DNA of 47,393 nucleotides from contig JAQSCO010000016.1 of NCBI GenBank assembly GCA_029945445.1, positions 1 to 47,393 of the forward strand. Direction: 5' to 3'. The translations under genes and the position numbers were made by a program. The notes under the pieces are model-generated. The model was not told the DNA's origin. It ran no database searches and was given only the letters and a program-made list of their open reading frames with translations. The stretch is from Lacunisphaera sp. Lineage in GTDB: Bacteria; Verrucomicrobiota; Verrucomicrobiia; Opitutales; Opitutaceae. This document shows, piece by piece, positions 25,814 to 34,192 of this stretch; position 1 is the stretch's first letter, and each line of letters starts with the position of its first letter.

Positions 25814-26725
25814 ATGGACGATGAATCGTCCGAACCGGTATCCCCATGGGCCAGTGGGTCCGCCGCCGTGGTTCCTATTCCGCCCTGCCGTCGAACGGCG
25901 GTGCGGGCTCATGGCTGCTGGATATATTGCGACCGCCAGCGTCCCACCATCTGGCCGGAACATCGACACCAGAACCAGGTGCAGGTGCTGGTGAGTTTTG
26001 ACCGGGCGGATTGTGTGGCCCGGTGGCGAGAGAACGGTTCCCGATCCGTTAACGAAAAGCTCATCCAGGCTGATCGTGTTTGGATCCTGCCCCCGGGAGT
26101 TCGTCATGAAATCGAATGGCGTCGGGATGCTGATTTGGTCAAACTCTACCTTGAACCAAACTGGGCGCGTGATTCTGCCGGGAAAAATATTACCGAAGTT
26201 TCCCTCGAACCGCTCGACCGATACATCCGGTCTGCCCCGGTCATCGGCGAACTCTGCGGATTGCTGCGTCATCAGGGGCGGACGCGTGGCCCCTTTAACG
26301 AGCCCATCGTTTCGGGATTGGGCGCCGCTCTGGCCACTCAACTGATGGCTAATCATTTCCGCACCTTGCAGAACGAGCATCCCCAACACTTTTTGCTGCC
26401 GCGGCCGATCCTGGCCGACATGTGCGCCTACATTGATGCCCACTTGACCGAGAAACTCACGTTGCCGGCACTGGCCAGAGTGGCTGGACTGAGCCCCAGT
26501 TATTTCGGACAGATGTTCCGGGCCGCTCTCGGGATGTCACCGATGACCTATGTGCTCGACCAGCGGGTGCTGCGGGCCCGGGTGATGTTGCGCCGTGGCG
26601 ACGCCACCGTGGCCGAAGTGGCTCATGCCGTGGGCTTTTCCGACCAGCATCAGATGAACCGGCACTTCCGCAGTCTCTTGCATGCCCCGCCGAGCGCCTA
26701 CCGCCCGCCGCGAGAGCAGAGATAA
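25814..26725 (+). CDS. AraC-family transcriptional regulator
   Basis: 303 residues. An N-terminal cupin-like domain (PEHRHQNQVQVLVSFDRA, WILPPGVRHEIEW) precedes the AraC DNA-binding domain (about 200-298): KLTLPALARVAGLSPSYFGQMF and VAEVAHAVGFSDQHQMNRHF, ending SAYRPP. This is a well-formed regulator. The start is set at the first ATG of the frame; the first 30 or so residues are not conserved in style, so a later start is possible. Probably regulates the racemase-family gene upstream. It is the last gene of the metabolic region before the conjugation block. Confidence 0.87.
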   Translation: MDDESSEPVSPWASGSAAVVPIPPCRRTAVRAHGCWIYCDRQRPTIWPEHRHQNQVQVLVSFDRADCVARWRENGSRSVNEKLIQADRVWILPPGVRHEIEWRRDADLVKLYLEPNWARDSAGKNITEVSLEPLDRYIRSAPVIGELCGLLRHQGRTRGPFNEPIVSGLGAALATQLMANHFRTLQNEHPQHFLLPRPILADMCAYIDAHLTEKLTLPALARVAGLSPSYFGQMFRAALGMSPMTYVLDQRVLRARVMLRRGDATVAEVAHAVGFSDQHQMNRHFRSLLHAPPSAYRPPREQR

Positions 26726-26894
26726 TTGCCCCACAAATAGTGAGAATCGCCAAGCCGCCCAATCGGATAACTGCTAGCGTGCAAAATATTCGGAAACCCT
26801 CGCGGGACGATGACGACCCGCTGTTCGCGCTAAAACTCTCGTGTGGGCCAACCGGGAGACCTTCAAAGTGTCGTTACTCCCTTCATTCTCCCCG

Positions 26895-27146
26895 ATGAAA
26901 AGCATCTTGATCGCTCCCGCTCACTATCGAACGTATCGTTCAGCCTCGCGCCGTCTGGCCCGTCGGCTCGGAACCGAAGCCCCTACGGCCGACCAACTCA
27001 TCCAGCATGAACTTTCGCATCGGGCCCCGCGCCTGATTGCGGACGAATACCTCGATCATTGGTGCCGAACTCGGACGGATCCGACCCGGGCGGCGGGCCG
27101 CATCATTCCGTTCAGGGTTCCGGCGGTCGATCCTTGCCGTAACTGA
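26895..27146 (+). CDS. small basic protein, unknown
   Basis: 83 residues from the ATG at 26895 (an in-frame start at 26841 would add 18). Rich in Arg and Ala (SASRRLARRLG), no membrane segment, no recognised domain. Its stop is 32 bases from the convergent end of the ClpB-like gene. It lies at the junction between the metabolic region and the conjugation-like block. Coding status rests on an open frame with plausible codon use only. Confidence 0.4.
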   Translation: MKSILIAPAHYRTYRSASRRLARRLGTEAPTADQLIQHELSHRAPRLIADEYLDHWCRTRTDPTRAAGRIIPFRVPAVDPCRN

Positions 27147-27178
27147 ACGGCTCGTTTCCGATAGGCCGCAATAACTGG

Positions 27179-28084
27179 TTAAGTCGGCTCCAGGACAAGC
27201 CGGGTGCCGGTGGAATCCAACCCGACGCGCCCTCCGCCGTGGCCGGTAGAAAACAGACTGTGCGCGACGAGGTCCTGCAATTCTCGCTCAACGGTCTGCC
27301 TTAACGGACGGGCGCCTAAGCGGGCATCAAAACCATGCCGAAGCAAATGCTCCAGGGCCTGGCTCGTCACCTGAAGGTCGAACCCGTGGCTCCTGAGTCG
27401 GACCACCTCCCTGCCGACGTGCAGTTCCCCGATTTCCCGCTGAACCGCCGCAGGCAAGGGTGCAAAAACAAATTTTTCTGGAATCCGGGCGAGAAACTCT
27501 GGCCGGAGCGATTCGCCCAGGCGCCGCAGGACCGCCTGCTCGATGCTGGAAAAACTCGATCGCGCCATGCGGGCGGCTTCCGCCGCGCCCAGATTGGAGG
27601 TGAAGGCGAGGTAGCAATCCTGCAGTTCAATTCGCCGTCCGGTCGTCAGGGTGATATGGCCAGGGTCGAGCAGCTGGATGAACAGGTCGAATACCTTGGG
27701 GTGGGCTTTCTCCAACTCGTCGAACAACAGGACGAGCGGCCGGCCCTCCCCGATCAGGCGACCGAGTGCACCCGGATCATCGGCGTCTGCTCCGAGGAGG
27801 CGCTCCACGGCATCGGGCCGCTGGAATTCCGAAAGGTCAAATCGGCGGATCGCCGCATCGCCAAAAAGATGCCGGGCGCACAGGAGCACGAGTTCCGTCT
27901 TGCCGGTGCCGGTGGGCCCCACGGCCAGAAATGCCCCTCGCGGCCGGTCCCGGCGGGCCAGGCCCAGCTCGCCCCGGTGGAAAATCGCCGCCGCCCGGTC
28001 AAGCACGTGGTCCTGTCCGCGGAGATTGCTCCGCAGATACCCCGCGAGGGATTGCAGCCGGCTCCTGTCGTCAACCGGAGGCAT
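27179..28084 (-). CDS. stand-alone AAA+ ATPase of the ClpA/ClpB D2 type
   Basis: 301 residues. Equivalent to the second ATPase ring of ClpA/ClpB: Walker A GPTGTGKTEL near residue 56, Walker B LVLLFDELEKAHP near 118, sensor-1 region LAFTSNLGAAEA, and the C-terminal D2-small domain with GFDARLGARPLRQTVE carrying the sensor-2 Arg. The N-domain, first ATPase domain and coiled-coil middle domain of ClpB are absent. ATG at 28084 overlaps the stop of the upstream gene by one base (TGATG). Such single-ring ATPases occur near conjugation genes in some integrative elements; remodelling of a relaxosome or repressor is conceivable but not shown. Confidence 0.83.
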   Translation of the reverse strand: MPPVDDRSRLQSLAGYLRSNLRGQDHVLDRAAAIFHRGELGLARRDRPRGAFLAVGPTGTGKTELVLLCARHLFGDAAIRRFDLSEFQRPDAVERLLGADADDPGALGRLIGEGRPLVLLFDELEKAHPKVFDLFIQLLDPGHITLTTGRRIELQDCYLAFTSNLGAAEAARMARSSFSSIEQAVLRRLGESLRPEFLARIPEKFVFAPLPAAVQREIGELHVGREVVRLRSHGFDLQVTSQALEHLLRHGFDARLGARPLRQTVERELQDLVAHSLFSTGHGGGRVGLDSTGTRLVLEPT

Positions 28085-28524
28085 CACTTGGCCGGCTTCT
28101 CCCGGAAACGGCGGTCGGGGTGCACCGCAATGAACTTCGCCGCCTGCCGGGCGAGCTGCGGCACGTCGTGCTCGGCATGCACCAAGGCGCGCGCCACGAA
28201 AGTCCGCTCCACGTCGACATCCTTCCGCGCCAGGTCATCCACCACCCGGTCCAGCTTCTTGAGCCAGCCGCGCTGGAGCCGGACCGTGAACCGCTCATCC
28301 ACCGTCTCATTACTCGATGGAGCCTTCGCCTCCTCCCGCAACCGCAGCGTCGCGTGCGCCATCATTTCCACCTCGGGAGTGACCTCGAGCAACAGCCGGA
28401 AAACATCCGTGCGTTGCAGGTCCAAACCGCGGTCGCGAAGGGCCAGCGTCAGTCGGCGGAGCGCCTTGGTATCGCTCGCGTAGAAGGTGAAGCTCGCCCG
28501 CACTTCTTCAGTGGCGGAATTCAT
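28084..28524 (-). CDS. small charged protein, possible ribbon-helix-helix-type regulator
   Basis: 146 residues, no signal peptide or membrane span. The start at 28524 (MNSATEEVRASFTFYA) follows directly on the 15-bp inverted repeat at 28531-28585. Two similar segments are seen: RASFTFYASDTKALRRLTLALRD and ERFTVRLQRGWLKKLDRVVDD. Each has a beta-strand with alternating residues followed by a helix, as in ribbon-helix-helix proteins. That and its place beside a divergent operator-like repeat suggest an autoregulatory DNA-binding or relaxosome accessory protein. This is inference; no family was firmly recognised. Co-transcribed with the ClpB-like ATPase. Confidence 0.65.
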   Translation of the reverse strand: MNSATEEVRASFTFYASDTKALRRLTLALRDRGLDLQRTDVFRLLLEVTPEVEMMAHATLRLREEAKAPSSNETVDERFTVRLQRGWLKKLDRVVDDLARKDVDVERTFVARALVHAEHDVPQLARQAAKFIAVHPDRRFREKPAK

Positions 28525-28530
28525 GCGTAA

Positions 28531-28585
28531 GGCATACTGGCATACTATTTGTTTGACAAGGGCAATAATGGTATGCCAGTATGCC
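28531..28585. promoter_or_regulatory. divergent operator: perfect 15-bp inverted repeat built of doubled octamers
   Basis: GGCATACTGGCATAC at 28531-28545 is matched by its exact reverse complement at 28571-28585. Each arm is itself a doubled GGCATACT octamer (28531-28546, and inverted 28570-28585), giving four sites in two pairs. Between the arms is a -35-like TTGACA (28553-28558), with a possible weak -10 in the right arm. The repeat lies between the divergent small regulator (start 28524) and the TrbC-like gene (start 28592), so occupancy should block both promoters. The exact regulator is unknown; the product of 28084-28524 is the obvious candidate. Confidence 0.7.
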
Positions 28586-28591
28586 GTCGTA

Positions 28592-28885
28592 ATGCCAAAC
28601 CTTCCTCTCTTCCCGCTGCCGCGCGCCCTGCCCTTCCCGGGCTTCGTCGCCCAGATCCAACAGTTGAAGGACGGCTTCGGCCTGGCCCTCGCGGTGCTCT
28701 TCATGTTCGGCTTCTTTTGGGGAATAATTAAAATCTGGTCCGGGGCCAACGCCATCAGCAAGGGCGACCCGGACGGCAAGGCCGGGATCGTGGCCGGCAT
28801 CATCATCGCCGCGGCGGCCACCATCATGGCGGCCCTCTTCACCATCTTCGGCCTGCAGGACGCCGTCATTACACCCCGGTTCTGA
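28592..28885 (+). CDS. trbC: TrbC/VirB2-like conjugative pilin
   Basis: 97 residues with two hydrophobic segments (about 31-50 and 65-90) separated by a short polar loop (SGANAISKGDPDGKAG), the layout of VirB2/TrbC pilins. The N-terminus is short, proline-rich and less signal-like than usual. The ATG at 28592 is chosen since it follows the operator; upstream in-frame ATGs lie inside or before it. It is the first gene of the rightward train and precedes TrbD- and TrbE-like genes, the standard trbC-D-E order. Assigned by size, topology and position rather than motif. Confidence 0.7.
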   Translation: MPNLPLFPLPRALPFPGFVAQIQQLKDGFGLALAVLFMFGFFWGIIKIWSGANAISKGDPDGKAGIVAGIIIAAAATIMAALFTIFGLQDAVITPRF

Positions 28886-28887
28886 CC

Positions 28888-29208
28888 ATGCACGAACTGA
28901 GGCATACCGACACCAATGCGGCGGACGATTCCGCCGGCCGGGCTTTCGGCCTCGAGGGCAATCTCTACCTGCCGGTGGTGCTGGCGATATTCGGGGCCCT
29001 CGGGCTGTTCGCCTTGCTCACGTTCGTGCTCCACGCGAACATCCTCGCGTCCGGGCTCCTGGTGGCCCTACCGCTCGGCGCGGTGCTGGGTTGGGCCGTA
29101 TGCCTCCGCCACGGCAAGCCGGCCGGCCATGACCGGGACTGGCTGGAAGCCCGGTTGGGGGGAACCCATTTCACCCGGGTCGAAACCGAACAGCGGAGGA
29201 TCGCATGA
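28888..29208 (+). CDS. trbD: TrbD/VirB3-like inner-membrane protein
   Basis: 106 residues. Two adjacent membrane spans (about 28-45 and 50-70) in the first two thirds, then a cytoplasmic tail (RDWLEARLGGTHFTRVETEQ), as in VirB3/TrbD. Two bases after the TrbC-like gene, and its stop overlaps the TrbE start (ATGA, 29205-29208). VirB3 proteins cooperate with VirB4 in pilus assembly. A GGAGGA ribosome site for TrbE lies inside its end. Called mainly by topology and context. Confidence 0.7.
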   Translation: MHELRHTDTNAADDSAGRAFGLEGNLYLPVVLAIFGALGLFALLTFVLHANILASGLLVALPLGAVLGWAVCLRHGKPAGHDRDWLEARLGGTHFTRVETEQRRIA

Positions 29209-31817
29209 CGCCGCATGACCGGGCCCCGAACGGGATGTTTTGCGACGGACTCCTCCTGTTTGGGGCCCCCGAACGCGGCGCCATCGCCGCCAAGGGCTTT
29301 TGGGTCGAACCACCCGATGTCCGGGGCGCAAGCATCTCCCGCCTGAACGGTTTTCAGGATCAGGTGCGCGCCCTGCTGGCCCTTGTGACCCCGGGCCGGC
29401 GCATCCAGATCCAGTGGTGGCCTGACGGCAACTATGAGCCTGAACTGGCGAAGTATCACGCCGCCACCGGCCACACCGACCTGCCGGTGGTTCGTCAGGC
29501 CCGCAATGAACGGGTCGCCCGTTACGGCGAAAGGATGCAGCAGCGCGGACTCCGCCGGGAGCGGCTGGCCATCTTTCTGTCGATTGAGATCACCCGCTAC
29601 GCCGGCAATCTGCGGGCCACCGGCGGTCTGCGGGCCCACTACGCCTCCCTCCTGACGGAACTTCAGGCGCAATTCGAAGAGTTCGCCGCCACCTTGCGGT
29701 CGGTGTTTCACGGTGAAGCCGTGGTCCGGGCCATGGATGACCAAGGCCATTGCGACTGCCTGCGGAATTTCCTCAATCCGGGACTGGCGGCCCGCTCCAC
29801 CCCGGCGGTCGCGTGCGACCCGGCGCTGACGATTCAAGAGCAGTGCTGGCTGGGCGACGGCATCGGGCAGCCCGACGGAGGCTTCTGTCTGGATGGCTAC
29901 CATCATGCCGTGTTGACCCTGGCGCGTTGGCCGCAACGGACCCGGCCCGGCATCATCACCCACCTGACCGGCCTGCCGTTCCTTGACTACCAGATCACGG
30001 TGAACGTGGCCCCGGCGGTGTCCCGCGGGGAGATCGCCCGCGAAGAAAAGGCCATCGAGCGCCTCCAGGGCGAATACACCGACCGGCGGCGGCATTCGCT
30101 GCTGGTTGCCATGCGGAAGAAGGAACGGAAGGTGGAAAACCTGTCGGGGGGATTCGTGCGGCCGTTCCTGGTGACTTACGTGATCCGGGTCTGGGCACCG
30201 ACCCGCGAGGCCTTGCGTGAAAAAGTCGCGGCGCTGCAGGCCGCGATCCATGCGATGGATGGAGCACAGTATTTCGAATGCGCCTTGCCCACCACCGCCA
30301 AAAAACTGTTTTTTGCGACGTGGCCGGGGTGGACCCACTCGTCCTACCGGCACCGGGAATTGTATGCCGAGGACCATTACCTCGCGGATCTGCTGCCGAT
30401 CTCGGCGACCTTCACCGGGGCCCTGAGTCACGCCGAGGCCCTCTACGACGGGAGCCACGGCAATCTGGTGGGCGTCAGCACCGCCGTGAACGGTTCGCCG
30501 CAGCACGCGGTGCTGTTGGGCATGACCGGCGCCGGCAAATCCGCGTTCATGCACGACCTGTTGCTCCAGACTGCCGGATTGTTCGACTACTCCGTGTTCA
30601 TCGAAGAGGGACTATCCTACAAGGCGCTGACCGAACAACTGGGCGAGACTCCGATCATCATCCACCCGGACGGAGTGCTGACGCTCAACTACCTCGATAC
30701 CCAGCGCCTTCCGCTCACCCAACTGCATCTGGCGAGCGCGGTGGCCCTGCTGTCCCGGATGGTGGGCGAACCGCCGAACGCCGAGGCACTGGCGTTGCGG
30801 CAAGCCCAACTCACCCAATACCTGCATCAGCTCTACCGCGACGCCTACACCGACTGGTCGCGCCGCAAGCCCCGGGAAGCGGACGCAGCCCGCCGCCAGG
30901 CTTACGCCGTGCACCGCTGGCGGGAACGGCTGCCGACGGGCACAACCATGCTGGAAGCCTTTGCGGATCTGCGGGACCGCATCGCGGGGAGCGACGCCGA
31001 GACGCTGGACTTTGTCGCCAGACTTTCGGAAGCAGACATCACCCGCTTTGGCCAGGACCCGGCGACCGAGCGCCTGGTGCCTCAGATGGCTTGCGCCTCG
31101 TTCGACCCGGTGGATTTCCCGACCCACAGCGCACTGGTCGAGCAGCTCGCCTACGCCCGGTTGCCGGAACACAACAAGGAGGAGATCGACCGCCTGGCTA
31201 CGCTACTGCGGGCGTGGAGCGCCGACGGCGCCTATGGCCGGCTCTTTGACGGCGTGACCAACGTGTCACTCCAACGGCGGGTCGCGCACTTTGAACTGGG
31301 ACTGGTCCCCGAGCAGGCGGTTGAACTGAAGGCGGCGGCCGGACTCCTCATCTCGGGGTTCACCCGCCAGCACATCCTGTCGCTGCCGCGCGCCACGCGC
31401 AAACGGATCGTGTTCGAGGAGGTGTCCCGCTTCCTCGACGTGCCCGGCGGCGAACAGATCGTGGCGGAGAGCTACGCGCAGCTGCGGAAATTCAACTGCT
31501 GGGCCGTGAGTATCGTCCAGCAATACGCCCGCTTCAAGGCCTCGCGGGTGCGCTCCGCCGTCATCGGCAACGCGAAGCAGTTCTTCCTGATGCGGCAGTC
31601 GGATCGCGGCGACCTGGCGGACCTCGCCGCCGACTTGGGGCTCCCGGAAAGCGCCCTGGAGGCCATTCAGCGGTATCCCCTGCCCGAGCAACTGCCCGAC
31701 GGCCGACGATATTCTTCGGTCTGCCTATTCACTCCCACCACCCAACCCCCGCAATGCGGCACGCTGCGGCACATCGCGCCCAAGGAGATTCCCCATGTGC
31801 AAAATCATGCTGCCTAG
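29205..31817 (+). CDS. trbE: VirB4/TrbE-family conjugation ATPase
   Basis: 870 residues, full-length VirB4/TrbE. The N-terminal CagE_TrbE domain (about 1-400) is followed by the ATPase core: Walker A GMTGAGKSAF at about 439-447, and a Walker B-like strand KRIVFEEVSRFL at about 732-744. The acidic pair there is Glu-Glu rather than the more common Asp-Glu. VSIVQQYARF and NAKQFFLMRQSDRGDL match the C-terminal part. VirB4 powers pilus biogenesis and substrate transfer at the inner membrane and is the most reliable marker of a conjugative type IV secretion system. The last 23 bases overlap the lipoprotein gene. Confidence 0.93.
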   Translation: MTPHDRAPNGMFCDGLLLFGAPERGAIAAKGFWVEPPDVRGASISRLNGFQDQVRALLALVTPGRRIQIQWWPDGNYEPELAKYHAATGHTDLPVVRQARNERVARYGERMQQRGLRRERLAIFLSIEITRYAGNLRATGGLRAHYASLLTELQAQFEEFAATLRSVFHGEAVVRAMDDQGHCDCLRNFLNPGLAARSTPAVACDPALTIQEQCWLGDGIGQPDGGFCLDGYHHAVLTLARWPQRTRPGIITHLTGLPFLDYQITVNVAPAVSRGEIAREEKAIERLQGEYTDRRRHSLLVAMRKKERKVENLSGGFVRPFLVTYVIRVWAPTREALREKVAALQAAIHAMDGAQYFECALPTTAKKLFFATWPGWTHSSYRHRELYAEDHYLADLLPISATFTGALSHAEALYDGSHGNLVGVSTAVNGSPQHAVLLGMTGAGKSAFMHDLLLQTAGLFDYSVFIEEGLSYKALTEQLGETPIIIHPDGVLTLNYLDTQRLPLTQLHLASAVALLSRMVGEPPNAEALALRQAQLTQYLHQLYRDAYTDWSRRKPREADAARRQAYAVHRWRERLPTGTTMLEAFADLRDRIAGSDAETLDFVARLSEADITRFGQDPATERLVPQMACASFDPVDFPTHSALVEQLAYARLPEHNKEEIDRLATLLRAWSADGAYGRLFDGVTNVSLQRRVAHFELGLVPEQAVELKAAAGLLISGFTRQHILSLPRATRKRIVFEEVSRFLDVPGGEQIVAESYAQLRKFNCWAVSIVQQYARFKASRVRSAVIGNAKQFFLMRQSDRGDLADLAADLGLPESALEAIQRYPLPEQLPDGRRYSSVCLFTPTTQPPQCGTLRHIAPKEIPHVQNHAA

Positions 31818-32055
31818 CCTGCTCCTCATCCTCACGGCCGGATGCACCAGTCCGGTTCCTCCGGCCAAAGCGGATGCCGACGCACTGGTTCGCGCCGAGG
31901 CGGCCCGCGCCCGCTACCGGATCCTGCAGGATGACCAGAAGCCAAAACCTGCGGCGGAATTTGTGCCGGTGCGGCTGGAGCGCGGCCCGTTCACCGAAAA
32001 TGGCATCAGCCGCACCGGCTCCGAAACCCTCATTTTCGTCCCTCGCCTCCCATGA
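31795..32055 (+). CDS. small lipoprotein (VirB7/TrbK-like position)
   Basis: 86 residues. The signal sequence ends in the lipobox LTAGC (Cys at about 17), so the mature protein is lipid-anchored. It begins inside the end of TrbE, with a good AAGGAG ribosome site, and its stop overlaps the TrbJ start (ATGA). A short lipoprotein here could be a VirB7-like partner of the VirB9 homologue or a TrbK-like entry-exclusion protein; sequence alone does not decide. Confidence 0.7.
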   Translation: MCKIMLPSLLLILTAGCTSPVPPAKADADALVRAEAARARYRILQDDQKPKPAAEFVPVRLERGPFTENGISRTGSETLIFVPRLP

Positions 32056-32873
32056 AAATCCTTATCGCCCTCATTCTGGCACTTTGCGCCGGCCGCGCGC
32101 CGGCCCAGTGGATCGTGAATGATCCGGTCAACACGGCCGTCAACTCCGCCATCCAAACGGCGCAGGCGGCGAACCAGGTCGAAACCCTGCAGCGTTGGGC
32201 GGAGCAGTTGGAGAAAATCAACCGCCAGATCCGCCAGCTGGAGGACCAGTTGGCCACGCAGCGTCGCATCCGCGACGTGCTCGGCGATCCCGCAGCGGCC
32301 GGCGTCGAACTGATGCGCGGACTAGGCGCGGAGGAATTCGCGCGGACTTATGGCGAAACCACGCAGGCGATCCGCCGGCTGTCGGACGCCGTGAATTCGC
32401 TGCGGAGCACCGCCGACGGCATCTACCGGCAACTGGACGACCGCACCGTGCTGGGGCGGAGCTTCACCCGGCAGACCACCCCCTACCTGCGCTACGCCGC
32501 CGTGGACCAGCAGGCCCGGCAGGCGGAGGCCGTCTTGGCCGCGACCGAACCGCGGATCGGCCAACTCCAGCGGGAACTGTCCGATACGCTCCAGGAACTG
32601 CGCACCGCTTCAACCCAGGCCGAGGTCGACAAGCTTTCCGCCAAGGTGAATGCCCTCAACGGCCAGCTGGCGCTGCTCGCCGCGCACCGGCGCGATGAGG
32701 CCGACAAATTGCAGACGGCCTGGATCCTCAACGAAAACCAAGCCGAGAAGGAACGGTTGGATCTCCTCGAAAAACAGATCGCGGAGGAACAGCAGACGCT
32801 CGGCGTGGTGAACGCGTGGCAGTCCGCAATCAAACTCACGCCGACAAGCTACACGCGGACAGGGACCAAATGA
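32052..32873 (+). CDS. trbJ: TrbJ/VirB5-like periplasmic protein
   Basis: 273 residues. Signal peptide to about residue 18 (cleaved around RAPAQ), then the sequence WIVNDPVNTAVNSAIQTAQ typical of TrbJ, and long alpha-helical coiled-coil regions (about 40-75, 165-250) rich in Gln, Glu and Arg. VirB5/TrbJ proteins are minor pilus components thought to sit at the pilus tip. Starts and stops overlap both neighbours by four bases. Confidence 0.82.
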   Translation: MKILIALILALCAGRAPAQWIVNDPVNTAVNSAIQTAQAANQVETLQRWAEQLEKINRQIRQLEDQLATQRRIRDVLGDPAAAGVELMRGLGAEEFARTYGETTQAIRRLSDAVNSLRSTADGIYRQLDDRTVLGRSFTRQTTPYLRYAAVDQQARQAEAVLAATEPRIGQLQRELSDTLQELRTASTQAEVDKLSAKVNALNGQLALLAAHRRDEADKLQTAWILNENQAEKERLDLLEKQIAEEQQTLGVVNAWQSAIKLTPTSYTRTGTK

Positions 32874-33136
32874 TCACCGCCATCGTCATCTTTGCCGGGG
32901 TGCTGTTGAGCAGCGGGCTCGTGCTCCGCCACCAGCTCCGGATTGCTCCCTCAGGCGGGAATCCCGTCTTACGCACTCACCGCGCTCGGGCCGCAGGGCA
33001 AACCGGTGCCTTGCGTCGGAATCCGAAATTCGGCCGGGCGCGCCCAGATCGGGAAGCCGAACCGGAAACCCGGCGACTGATGAAACGGCTGCGGCGCGAA
33101 GAGCTGCGGCAGCGGCCGCAGGAGGGCCGCAACTGA
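32870..33136 (+). CDS. small single-span membrane protein, unknown
   Basis: 88 residues from the ATG at 32870, which overlaps the TrbJ stop (ATGA). One N-terminal span (MITAIVIFAGVLLSSGLVL) and a strongly basic cytoplasmic tail (RRLMKRLRREELRQRPQ). Its stop overlaps the TrbL start. No family recognised; the position between TrbJ and TrbL is where some systems encode TrbK or other accessory proteins. Confidence 0.6.
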   Translation: MITAIVIFAGVLLSSGLVLRHQLRIAPSGGNPVLRTHRARAAGQTGALRRNPKFGRARPDREAEPETRRLMKRLRREELRQRPQEGRN

Positions 33137-34191
33137 TGGAAAATTTCGCTCCAGGTCTGCGGGAATCGATCCTCTCGCTCACGGACATTCTTCGGTTCGT
33201 GGTGTTCTTCATCGCGGTCACCGGCCTCATGCTCCAGATCAGCCGCGCCCGCGGCGAATGGGAAGGCATGGCCGCTCCGATCGTGCGTTCGATCATCGTG
33301 ATCGGTCTCATCGCCACCCTGCCCTACTGGTTCGAGTTCACCGAGAAAATCTTTCTCACGCTCGCGGATGCGGTGCATGAAAACTACACCCAGCACCCGA
33401 TGCGGGCTGCCGCCCGCCTGCGGGACAGCGTGGCCGACAGCGCCAGTGAGTTCAGCCTCCGGCGCGTGGGGGAATCGCTCTACAAGGCGTTCCTCTGGGG
33501 TGCCGCAAAGCTCGTGGTTCTCCTGGCGAGCCTGCTGCAACTGCCGTTTTTGGTTCTGCAGTATATCCTGAAGCTCCTGTGCTACCTTTTCCTGCCGGTA
33601 GCCTTGGCCTTGATGCTCGTGCCCTCGCTGGCATCGCTGGGCAGCCGGTATGTCCAGCAAACCCTGGCCGTGCTGTCCTGGCCGGTCGGTTTCGCCATCA
33701 CGGAACTCGTCGCCTACCACCTGCTCACTGCCTATGGCGAGAATCTCGCCTCGGCTTACGAACTCACCGCTCCGCGTGACATCGACGCGGCGTCGTTCGG
33801 GAGCCTGATCGGCGGATTGCTGGCGGCACTCTGGCTCATCATCGGCACGATCGGCACGCCGTTTCTCATGCAGGCGCTCATCTGCTCGGGTTCGCCGTTG
33901 TCGGGCGGCGGCAGCTCGGCCCTGCAACAATTCTACTCTGTCCAACAACTCATGTGGATGGTGAAGGCCCTGAAGACGGGTGGGGCCGCCGCCCCGGCTC
34001 TCGCCGCGCAGATGACAGCGAACAAAGGCGGTGGTGGTTCGGCGGGCGGAATGCCCCCACCGCCACCCCCCGCGGCGCCCCCGCCGCCCGCTCCGGCCCC
34101 GAGCGCCCCACCTTCCGACCCGAGCGGCGACCAACGCGCCACCCTGGCCCTCGCCAGCACCCAGCTGCCGTCACCGCAAACCACCATCTGA
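33136..34191 (+). CDS. trbL: TrbL/VirB6-like polytopic inner-membrane protein
   Basis: 351 residues with about six membrane spans between residues 15 and 260 (FVVFFIAVTGLML, IIVIGLIATLPYW, VVLLASLLQLPFLVL, SLIGGLLAALWLIIGTIG) and a Gly/Pro-rich C-terminal tail with runs of prolines (about 300-335). This is the TrbL/VirB6 design, the channel-forming inner-membrane component. ATG at 33136 shares a base with the previous stop (TGATG). Placed between TrbJ and TrbF as in many trb operons. Confidence 0.82.
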   Translation: MENFAPGLRESILSLTDILRFVVFFIAVTGLMLQISRARGEWEGMAAPIVRSIIVIGLIATLPYWFEFTEKIFLTLADAVHENYTQHPMRAAARLRDSVADSASEFSLRRVGESLYKAFLWGAAKLVVLLASLLQLPFLVLQYILKLLCYLFLPVALALMLVPSLASLGSRYVQQTLAVLSWPVGFAITELVAYHLLTAYGENLASAYELTAPRDIDAASFGSLIGGLLAALWLIIGTIGTPFLMQALICSGSPLSGGGSSALQQFYSVQQLMWMVKALKTGGAAAPALAAQMTANKGGGGSAGGMPPPPPPAAPPPPAPAPSAPPSDPSGDQRATLALASTQLPSPQTTI

Positions 34192-34192
34192 A

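Noticed and set aside
26726..27178. tRNA gene or integrase as attachment site for the mobile block
   Set aside because: No cloverleaf-like sequence or recombinase frame could be found in this stretch.
28965..30554. 529-codon open frame antisense to the TrbE and TrbD genes
   Set aside because: It is a compositional shadow: Gly/Arg/Gln-rich, no domain, and the opposite strand encodes a clear VirB4 homologue.
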